Shown piece by piece: positions 1-4,861 of a stretch of DNA of 7,857 bases (position 1 is its first letter; each line of letters begins with the position of its first letter). The notes beneath the pieces were generated by a model. It was not told where the DNA came from, did not search any database, and saw nothing but the letters and a program-made list of their open reading frames with translations. Position numbers and translations under genes: made by a program. The stretch is from Spirochaetales bacterium (GTDB lineage Bacteria > Spirochaetota > Spirochaetia > DSM-27196 > SLST01): contig JANQQY010000708.1 of the NCBI GenBank assembly GCA_028284845.1, positions 1 through 7,857 on the forward strand, in the 5' to 3' direction.

Positions 1-519
1 TCGGACGGCTCCCGGTCTGAACTGTCGGACCTGGCCATCCCGCGATCGAGTTCCCTCCGGGAAGACCGCCGGTGAGACGCCGGAAATCATACGGGCACCA
101 AGGCGCTCCAGTGCCGCGGCTCCCCGCCGGAACTCGCCTCGGCGATCAATGAGCGCATGGCCCTGAAGTCGTAGGACTTCGGAGACGGCCGGGAATCCGC
201 GAGCAAGCTCCTTTTTTGCTACGAAGCGTAGCGCGTGGGAACGGAATGCATCGAGCAGGACCACGATATCGGCGATCGATTGGTGGTTCGAAACAACGAC
301 GGTTGGGGAGGGTGGGGCCGACCCCAGCCGAGGATCGATTTCTACCACTAACCCCGCGTAGAACGAAGCGAGCTGGAGCATCCGATGTGCCATTCCAGAG
401 ACGTGTCGATCGAGGGATCGCCGTGCCCACTTCCTGCTCACAGCCTGCATGAATTTGTATTGCATGTCCCACAGGAGCAGCGTCGAGAGTATCGTGAGAA
501 GACCAATTGCTGTCCCCAT
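1..519 (-). CDS. plsC: 1-acyl-sn-glycerol-3-phosphate acyltransferase (PlsC family), 3'-truncated by the window edge
   Basis: Reading the complement from the ATG at 519-517 gives 173 uninterrupted codons to base 1, with no stop, so the gene continues outside the window. The diagnostic glycerolipid acyltransferase motifs appear in the right order and spacing: NHQSIAD (residues 78-84, the NHX4D motif with catalytic His79 and Asp84), FVAKKEL...P (99-110), FPEGTRS (153-159, phosphate-binding motif) and FRPGA (167-171). Residues 1-17 are hydrophobic and probably form a membrane anchor. PlsC enzymes transfer an acyl chain to the sn-2 position of lysophosphatidate, giving phosphatidate at the inner face of the cytoplasmic membrane. 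The ATG is the only usual start between the upstream in-frame stop (579-577) and the conserved part. No Shine-Dalgarno sequence precedes it. The gene is divergent from rpsT. A PlsC-like enzyme with another acceptor is possible, since the specificity-determining C-terminus is missing. Confidence 0.9.
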   Translation of the reverse strand, partial: MGTAIGLLTILSTLLLWDMQYKFMQAVSRKWARRSLDRHVSGMAHRMLQLASFYAGLVVEIDPRLGSAPPSPTVVVSNHQSIADIVVLLDAFRSHALRFVAKKELARGFPAVSEVLRLQGHALIDRRGEFRRGAAALERLGARMISGVSPAVFPEGTRSRDGQVRQFRPGAVR

Positions 520-538
520 TAGGTTAATGTACCGATTC

Positions 539-567
539 TTGACAGCGGTATGGCAATCTGGTAACTT
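539..567 (+). promoter_or_regulatory. Probable sigma70-type promoter of the rpsT operon
   Basis: A perfect -35 box TTGACA (539-544) is followed, after 17 bases, by TAACTT (562-567). The latter keeps the most conserved T, A and final T of the -10 consensus. Transcription would begin near 574, giving a leader of about 30 bases before the rpsT start. The -35 half is strong and the -10 half is mediocre. It lies just upstream of the plsC start, so the 86-base gap must serve both directions. Confidence 0.6.
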
Positions 568-586
568 TCGGTGCCATCACCAGTTA
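562..586. repeat. Imperfect dyad in the plsC/rpsT divergent region
   Basis: TAAC (562-565) and GTTA (583-586) flank an inner inverted repeat GGTG-CCAT-CACC (570-581). The arms are unevenly spaced (four bases on the left, one on the right). The dyad overlaps the proposed rpsT -10 box, so it would fit an operator on DNA better than an RNA hairpin. It is short and could be chance. Confidence 0.25.
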
Positions 587-593
587 CTAGCAC

Positions 594-598
594 GGAGG
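594..598 (+). promoter_or_regulatory. Ribosome binding site that fixes the TTG start of rpsT
   Basis: GGAGG lies seven bases before TTG at 606-608. No ATG or GTG in the right frame is positioned behind it, and the S20 sequence similarity begins exactly at this TTG. Confidence 0.8.
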
Positions 599-605
599 CC
601 ATCCA

Positions 606-869
606 TTGGCAGGTCAAGGCTCTGCAGCCAAGAGACATCGACAGAGTGAATCACGTCGCATTCGCAATCGCGCGGTGCGAAGTCAGGTACGATCAAGCAT
701 TCGAGAATTCCTTGCCGCAGTCGACGCCTCGGACAAGGACACAGCATCAGAAACTCTTTCGCGCGTCACCAGACTCATTGACACCGCAGCGGGCAAGGGA
801 GTCTATCCAAAGAACACGGCCGCGCGCACGAAGTCGCGACTGCATCGCAAACTGAACGAGATGAAGTAG
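606..869 (+). CDS. rpsT: 30S ribosomal protein S20 (bS20), TTG start
   Basis: This 87-residue basic protein has the usual S20 length and character. It has an Arg/Lys-rich N-terminal helix (residues 9-30, with QSESRRIRNRAVRSQVR) and the family's C-terminal signature GKGVYPKNTAARTKSRL (63-79). S20 binds 16S rRNA early in assembly of the small subunit body. The start is TTG at 606, backed by GGAGG at 594-598 and by alignment with the standard S20 N-terminus. E. coli rpsT also starts with UUG, where the weak codon takes part in autogenous control by free S20, so similar control is plausible here but inferred. It is the first gene of the plus-strand run; hup follows after 17 bases with its own ribosome binding site and no visible terminator between. 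Confidence 0.96.
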   Translation: MAGQGSAAKRHRQSESRRIRNRAVRSQVRSSIREFLAAVDASDKDTASETLSRVTRLIDTAAGKGVYPKNTAARTKSRLHRKLNEMK

Positions 870-886
870 CTCTTCGGAGGATCGAC

Positions 887-1189
887 GTGGCAGGGAGCAA
901 GCTAACCAAAGCCGAGATCGTTGAACGAATCTCGGAGAACACGAAGGTCAGCAAGAAAGATATCCATGCCATTGTCGACTATTTCTTTGCGGAGGTGAAA
1001 GGCGCGTTGACCTCTGACCGCACCGTAGAGTTCCGTGGCTTTGGAACCTTTGAGATTCGCACCAGAAAGGGGCGCGAGCGCGCACGGAATCCCAAGACCG
1101 GTGAGACCGTACGAGTTCAGAATCACGGTGTCGTCGTCTTTCGCCCGGGAAAGGAACTAAAAGACGCCGCCTGGCCTCTCCGCAGTTAG
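887..1189 (+). CDS. hup: HU/IHF-family DNA-binding protein
   Basis: The 100-residue product is a histone-like protein that dimerises and bends DNA in the nucleoid. It shows the family pattern: an N-terminal helical dimerisation part (LTKAEIVERISENTKVSKKD, residues 6-25), the GFGTFEIR strand (51-58), the DNA-grasping arm with RNPKTGE (67-73, Pro69 being the residue that intercalates between base pairs in HU/IHF), and the closing FRPGKELKD (85-93). It is about ten residues longer than typical HU, with a short AAWPLRS tail. The GTG start at 887 follows GGAGG (876-880) by six bases. HU and IHF subunits cannot be told apart reliably from sequence alone; I favour a homodimeric HU-type protein because no partner gene is seen. 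Confidence 0.94.
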   Translation: MAGSKLTKAEIVERISENTKVSKKDIHAIVDYFFAEVKGALTSDRTVEFRGFGTFEIRTRKGRERARNPKTGETVRVQNHGVVVFRPGKELKDAAWPLRS

Positions 1190-1198
1190 ATTACGATC

Positions 1199-2827
1199 AT
1201 GCAGCAGAATCTCGCCGCAGGTTCCTGGAAGGGACGCACCTTCGGAAAGAACCTCGCGGTCAATTTTGGACTTGTCGCGATAGCCGCGATTCTCTTTAGT
1301 CTCTCGTTTTCGAGTTTTGCATCGTTCTGGGGCTGGTTTCCGCTTGCCTACGTAGCACTCGTTCCGCTCGCCGTGCTGGTCCACCGGTCGAACTGGGGAG
1401 AGGTCTTTTTCTACGGTTTTCTCTACGGACTCACGACCTACGCGCTGCACAACTACTGGCTGACCGGCTTCCATCCGCTCGCACTCCTCGCTGTACCGCT
1501 GATCTACGCCACTTACTTCCTGATCGTCTTTCCGCTGCTCAAACTCGCCGATCGGTTGTTGCCGAACTCGGGCTTTGTGCTGCAGCTGGCAATCTGGCTT
1601 GCTTACGAGTTCTTCCGGACTCAGCTCTTCCTTGGGTACTCGTACGGCATCATTGGCTATACCCAATACCTCTTTTTACCGCTCGTCCGCCTCAGCAGTC
1701 TGACGGGTGTCTGGGGTGTGAGCCTATTGGTTGCCTTCCCGGGGTTCTATCTGGGAAACGCCCTCAAAGACGGGTGGGGTGGGTTACGAGCGTTCGTACT
1801 TCGGCATCGTACTGCCGGTTTTGTATGGGTCGGTCTGATGATCGGCGCGGTCGTCTTTGGGCTTGTGACGCGCGTCGATTACTCGGAGTCGGAGAGCTGG
1901 CGCGTTGCGCTCATCCAACAGAATTCTGATCCGCTCGCCGGCGGACCGCCTGCCTATCGGCGCTCTCTCGACGTATCCACACGGTTGAGTTCGGAAGCGC
2001 TGGAGCAAGACTCCGAGATCGATGTCGTTGTCTGGTCTGAGACATCGGTCGTGCCGCCCATCGACTGGCATTTCCGGCACCGGACGAGCAGGGACTCGTT
2101 TGGCATCGTCGACGATCTTCTCGAGTTCCTCGACGGGCAGACCGTGCCGTACATCATTGGGAACGCCAGTGCCCGTCTCGTTCGAATGGAACCTGGGGCG
2201 GAGCCGGAGCGTCTCGACTACAACTCGGTGATCGTCTACGAGGACGGCGAGTTCACCGAACCCTACCGAAAGATTCACCTGGTGCCGTTCACTGAGCACT
2301 TCCCCTATCGGAGTCAGCTGCCCGGGCTCTACGACCTTCTTGTTGAGAACGGAACGAATCACTGGGGCAAAGGCGATGAGTACACAGTCTTCGAACTCGA
2401 CGGCATCCGGTTCTCGACACCGATTTGCTTTGAGGACACCTTTGGCTACATCTCCCGTGAATTCGTTCAGCGCGGCGCCGAGGTCCTCGTCAACCTGACC
2501 AACGACCTCTGGTCGAAGAGCGTCGCCGCCTCCATGCAGCACATGCAGATGGCGGTTTTTCGCGCGACGGAGAACAAGCGTAGCATGGTGCGCAGCACGA
2601 ACGGCGGGATGACGAACATCATCGATCCGAATGGTCGGATCACGCAGATGATCGATCCGTTCGAAGAGGGATACCTGATCGGGGATGTGCCGATCTATAC
2701 CAAAGGCGAGACGCTCTATACCGCGTGGGGTGATTGGTTCGCGTGGGTGACGGTCGCCGCGGCACTCCTCGGAATCGCGGCATCACTCGTGGTCTCGATA
2801 ACTCGTGCAAACCGCGATGAGCTTTGA
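1199..2827 (+). CDS. lnt: Apolipoprotein N-acyltransferase (Lnt), full length
   Basis: Lnt adds the third acyl chain to the N-terminal cysteine of lipoproteins, taking it from phospholipid, in the cytoplasmic membrane with its active site facing the periplasm. The 542-residue protein has hydrophobic helices over about residues 20-225, a nitrilase-like domain from about 233 to 500, and a last membrane helix (about 513-533). The catalytic triad is intact by motif: Glu281 in VVWSE, Lys358 in YRKIHLVPF and Cys410 in TPICFED, with the supporting Glu366. Length agrees with the family (about 500-550). The ATG lies nine bases after the hup stop with no Shine-Dalgarno sequence, so translation is probably coupled to hup. 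Its stop codon TGA sits inside a TTGACA hexamer. A second lnt-type gene lies at the right end of the window; which of the two is the main enzyme cannot be told from sequence. Confidence 0.96.
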   Translation: MQQNLAAGSWKGRTFGKNLAVNFGLVAIAAILFSLSFSSFASFWGWFPLAYVALVPLAVLVHRSNWGEVFFYGFLYGLTTYALHNYWLTGFHPLALLAVPLIYATYFLIVFPLLKLADRLLPNSGFVLQLAIWLAYEFFRTQLFLGYSYGIIGYTQYLFLPLVRLSSLTGVWGVSLLVAFPGFYLGNALKDGWGGLRAFVLRHRTAGFVWVGLMIGAVVFGLVTRVDYSESESWRVALIQQNSDPLAGGPPAYRRSLDVSTRLSSEALEQDSEIDVVVWSETSVVPPIDWHFRHRTSRDSFGIVDDLLEFLDGQTVPYIIGNASARLVRMEPGAEPERLDYNSVIVYEDGEFTEPYRKIHLVPFTEHFPYRSQLPGLYDLLVENGTNHWGKGDEYTVFELDGIRFSTPICFEDTFGYISREFVQRGAEVLVNLTNDLWSKSVAASMQHMQMAVFRATENKRSMVRSTNGGMTNIIDPNGRITQMIDPFEEGYLIGDVPIYTKGETLYTAWGDWFAWVTVAAALLGIAASLVVSITRANRDEL

Positions 2828-2861
2828 CAGATTGTAGCCGGGCTGAGAGAATGGAGAGAGT

Positions 2862-3593
2862 ATGGCAAAGATCCTGATCGTAGATGACGAGCAGATTAAC
2901 CTCGATTTTTTCGAGGTGATGCTAACGAAGCTCGGATTCGAAGTGGCACGCGCAAGCGATGGTGAAGAGGCTCTCGAGGCTGTCGTTGAAGAGCGTCCTG
3001 ACTTGATCGTTCTCGACAACATCATGCCGAAACTCTCCGGGTGGGAAGTGACGCGGATATTGAAGCAGGATGACCGTTACTCAGAGCACGCCGGAACGCC
3101 GATTATCATGTTCTCGGCGATGGATGACGTGAAGGACAAGATCGAGGGCTTCGAGCTTGGGGTCGAAGACTACATCACGAAGCCGTTTAACTTCTCCGAG
3201 GTCCTGGCTCGAATCAAGGCGGTGCTTCGGAATCATGAGCTCACCGAGCAGGTTGTCCACCGGGAACGTCGCATTGCGCTCATCGAGTCGCTGAACAACA
3301 GTCTTGTCTACTTCACTCGGCATCTTAAGGATCCCATGGAGCAGATTCTCGCGGCGGCCGGGAATGTATCGTCGGCGGAGTCGGAGACGAAGGAGTTTAT
3401 TGCCCTCGTGACCGAGGAAGCGCGGCGTACGCTCGCGTCGCTCGAAGGCCTTGAAGACGAGATCAAGGATCTCACGCAGAAGGGTGACGCGATGCGGGAG
3501 GACGAACTGACGCTCGACGATCTTGAGGAGAAGTACGAGAAACATCTGCGCAATCTGAAGGCGAACGCCGACAGCATCGGCGATTCGACGTAG
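2862..3593 (+). CDS. Response regulator: receiver domain plus degenerate histidine-kinase-like (DHp) tail
   Basis: Residues 1-125 form a canonical CheY-like receiver. It has the acidic pair Asp8/Asp9 in ILIVDDE, phospho-acceptor Asp52 in IVLDNIMP, the switch Ser85 in IIMFSA, and Lys107 in YITKPF. Instead of a DNA-binding output domain there are about 115 more residues, predicted helical and rich in Glu, Arg and Leu. Residues 148-205 resemble the HisKA dimerisation helix pair: FTRHLKDPMEQIL lines up with the H-box (SHELRTPL-like) but has Arg153 where the phosphorylated His belongs, with His154 one place later. No ATP-binding domain follows. The last 40 residues look like an acidic coiled coil. 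I infer a phosphorylation-controlled dimerising or protein-binding output, not transcriptional control. GGAG (2853-2856) lies five bases before the ATG. The TPR gene starts seven bases after the stop. Confidence 0.9.
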   Translation: MAKILIVDDEQINLDFFEVMLTKLGFEVARASDGEEALEAVVEERPDLIVLDNIMPKLSGWEVTRILKQDDRYSEHAGTPIIMFSAMDDVKDKIEGFELGVEDYITKPFNFSEVLARIKAVLRNHELTEQVVHRERRIALIESLNNSLVYFTRHLKDPMEQILAAAGNVSSAESETKEFIALVTEEARRTLASLEGLEDEIKDLTQKGDAMREDELTLDDLEEKYEKHLRNLKANADSIGDST

Positions 3594-3600
3594 GAGCAGC

Positions 3601-3822
3601 ATGATTACCGAACAGAAGAAGCAAGTGCTTGAACTGTTTCGAACGGCGAGAAACCTCTACAAAGAGATGAAGTTTGCAGAGGCGTACAAGGCCTTCACAA
3701 AGGTCCTGGAGGTCGACCCGAGCGACAAGCCTTCGCAGGTCTACCGCGCTCGCTGCAAAGACTATGCGCAGAATCCGCCGCCCGCCGACTGGGACGGTGT
3801 CTACGTCTACCGAACCAAGTAA
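3601..3822 (+). CDS. Small TPR-like protein with the cyclase-tail motif PPPxDWDGV
   Basis: The product has only 73 residues. Residues 11-44 fit a helix-turn-helix tetratricopeptide unit (ARNLYKEMKFAEAYKAFTKV, ending VDPSD). The rest carries PSQVYRARC (44-52) and PPPADWDGV (59-67). From memory, this combination closes the C-termini of many class III adenylate/guanylate cyclases in spirochaetes and other bacteria. Here it stands alone, with no cyclase domain and no room for one. Its role is unknown; as a TPR unit it probably binds protein, and the neighbouring response regulator and bactofilin are the natural candidates. The ribosome binding site GGAG (3593-3596) overlaps the TAG of the regulator gene and lies four bases before the ATG. 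The stop overlaps the next start (TAATG), so the genes are very probably translated together. Confidence 0.85.
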   Translation: MITEQKKQVLELFRTARNLYKEMKFAEAYKAFTKVLEVDPSDKPSQVYRARCKDYAQNPPPADWDGVYVYRTK

Positions 3823-4250
3823 TGGCACGAACCCGTCGAAATCAGGTCCCTGAAGAGCGACCCAGAATCCGTACTCGACTCGGGAAAGACACCCACCTCG
3901 TTGGCACACTTCGGTTTAGGGACAGCGTCGAGATTTCGGGTACGCTCGATGGGAAGATTCTCGCCGAGGGCTTCCTGCTCGTCCAAAAGGGTGCCGAGAT
4001 CCATGCCGACATCAAGGCGCGGGAGATCATCGTGGCTGGGACTGTACGCGGAAACATCGAGGCTACTCAGAGGCTTGAGATTCTGGAGACCGGGCAGATC
4101 TACGGCAACGTGAGAACCGCACATTTTAGAGTCGCCGACGGCGTCATCTTCGAAGGCAAATGCGAGATGATTCGCAACCCGGATAGCATCGATGTTCTGA
4201 ACTCGACACTCGATCGCGTACGAGAGTCGGTCTCCGGCGATACGCAGTGA
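3822..4250 (+). CDS. Bactofilin family cytoskeletal protein
   Basis: The 142-residue protein has a central right-handed beta-helix of the bactofilin type (about residues 25-116). It shows the regular hydrophobic/glycine periodicity: VEISGTLDGKI (36-46), FLLVQKGAEI (51-60), IIVAGTVRGNIEA (69-81), LEILETGQIYGNV (85-97), FRVADGVIFEGKCEM (102-116). Flexible tails flank it, a basic one at the N-terminus (1-24, seven Arg) and a polar one after 117. Bactofilins polymerise without nucleotide into membrane-associated filaments that place cell-wall enzymes or shape the cell. In Leptospira biflexa a bactofilin contributes to helical cell form. The ATG overlaps the TPR stop by one base (TAATG) and has no ribosome binding site, so translation is probably coupled. 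The basic N-terminus may contact the membrane, which is inference. Confidence 0.92.
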   Translation: MARTRRNQVPEERPRIRTRLGKDTHLVGTLRFRDSVEISGTLDGKILAEGFLLVQKGAEIHADIKAREIIVAGTVRGNIEATQRLEILETGQIYGNVRTAHFRVADGVIFEGKCEMIRNPDSIDVLNSTLDRVRESVSGDTQ

Positions 4251-4744
4251 CCGCCCTCTCGTACGAGTCGCTCGTCAAACAAGCGAAGACGCTGATCGAG
4301 ACACTGCGTGCGAGTAAGGCGATGATTGTCACCGCGGAAAGCTGCACCGGCGGGTTGATCTCCCAAGTGCTCACCTCTGTTTCCGGTAGCTCGAGCGTCG
4401 TCTGGGGAGCTTTTGTTACTTACGCGAACGATGCGAAAGAGCGCATTCTTGACGTGAGTACCGAGACTCTTGCCGTTCACGGAGCGGTCAGTGAACCGGT
4501 CGTTCGAGCGATGGTCAGCGGTGCATTACGACAGAGCGGAGCCGACGTTGCGGTCTCCGTCTCCGGTATTGCCGGGCCGGATGGCGGGACCGAGGAGAAG
4601 CCTGTTGGGACGGTCTGGCTGGGATGCGGACGACGAGGCGGGAGCACCACCGCCGTGTGCCACCAGTTTGAAGGTGACCGCGAAGCGGTTCGGCGGCAGT
4701 CGTGCAGAGTCGCGTTCGATATGGTCCACGAGCAGTTTGCTTGA
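4247..4744 (+). CDS. pncC: Nicotinamide-nucleotide amidohydrolase (PncC/CinA C-terminal domain)
   Basis: PncC deamidates nicotinamide mononucleotide to nicotinate mononucleotide and ammonia, returning a by-product of NAD-consuming reactions (such as DNA ligase) to NAD synthesis in the cytosol. The 165 residues match the single-domain family length. Family motifs run in order: TAESCTGG (29-36), VSGSS (45-49), FVTYAN..K (56-64), GAVSEP (79-84), SVSGIAGPDGG (104-114), KPVGTVW (118-124) and FEGDREAVR (141-149). The N-terminal molybdopterin-like half of full CinA is absent. The GTG start overlaps the bactofilin stop (GTGA) and lacks a clear ribosome binding site, so reinitiation is likely. The link with the cytoskeletal genes is probably only transcriptional. 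The final TGA forms part of the rho promoter. Confidence 0.94.
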   Translation: MTALSYESLVKQAKTLIETLRASKAMIVTAESCTGGLISQVLTSVSGSSSVVWGAFVTYANDAKERILDVSTETLAVHGAVSEPVVRAMVSGALRQSGADVAVSVSGIAGPDGGTEEKPVGTVWLGCGRRGGSTTAVCHQFEGDREAVRRQSCRVAFDMVHEQFA

Positions 4745-4769
4745 CAGCTTCCAGGGTGCGGGCTATATT
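4741..4769 (+). promoter_or_regulatory. Strong sigma70-type promoter for rho
   Basis: TTGACA (4741-4746), a 17-base spacer and TATATT (4764-4769) make a near-consensus promoter. The -35 box contains the stop codon of pncC (4742-4744). Transcription would start near 4776 and leave a leader of about 85 bases before rho. The leader holds a weak hairpin (AGGCC, seven-base loop, GGCTT, about 4785-4801) without a T tract. Such a leader could host the autogenous control known for rho in E. coli, but nothing here proves it. Confidence 0.82.
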
Positions 4770-4851
4770 CTGGCCACCTGCTACAGGCCTCTAATTGGCT
4801 TCGGCCATCCCTTCTGAACAAGCACCGGTGAATATGCTGCCGGATACAAAC

Positions 4852-4855
4852 GGAG
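4852..4855 (+). promoter_or_regulatory. Ribosome binding site that fixes the GTG start of rho
   Basis: GGAG lies six bases before GTG at 4862-4864. A second GTG at 4858 is too close and is in another frame, so 4862 is the start. Confidence 0.75.
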
Positions 4856-4861
4856 AAGTGA

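Noticed and set aside
146..472. 108-codon minus-strand open frame with an ATG start
   Set aside because: It lies in another frame over plsC; the product is Arg/Pro-rich with no family pattern, while the overlapping frame has clear acyltransferase motifs.
778..783. Further TTGACA hexamers at 778, 4944 and 6838
   Set aside because: They lie within the rpsT, rho and rpmE coding sequences, and I saw no convincing -10 box at 16-18 bases, so they are not called as promoters.
1784..2542. 252-codon minus-strand open frame inside lnt
   Set aside because: It is the antisense shadow of a high-GC gene: no recognisable domain, Arg-rich composition, and the opposing Lnt frame is certain.
2824..2852. TTGACA at the lnt stop with GAGAAT 17 bases later as a promoter for the response regulator
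   Set aside because: The -10 lacks the key first T, and transcription would begin inside or after the ribosome binding site at 2853-2856. The -35-like hexamer is noted only as part of the stop-codon pattern.
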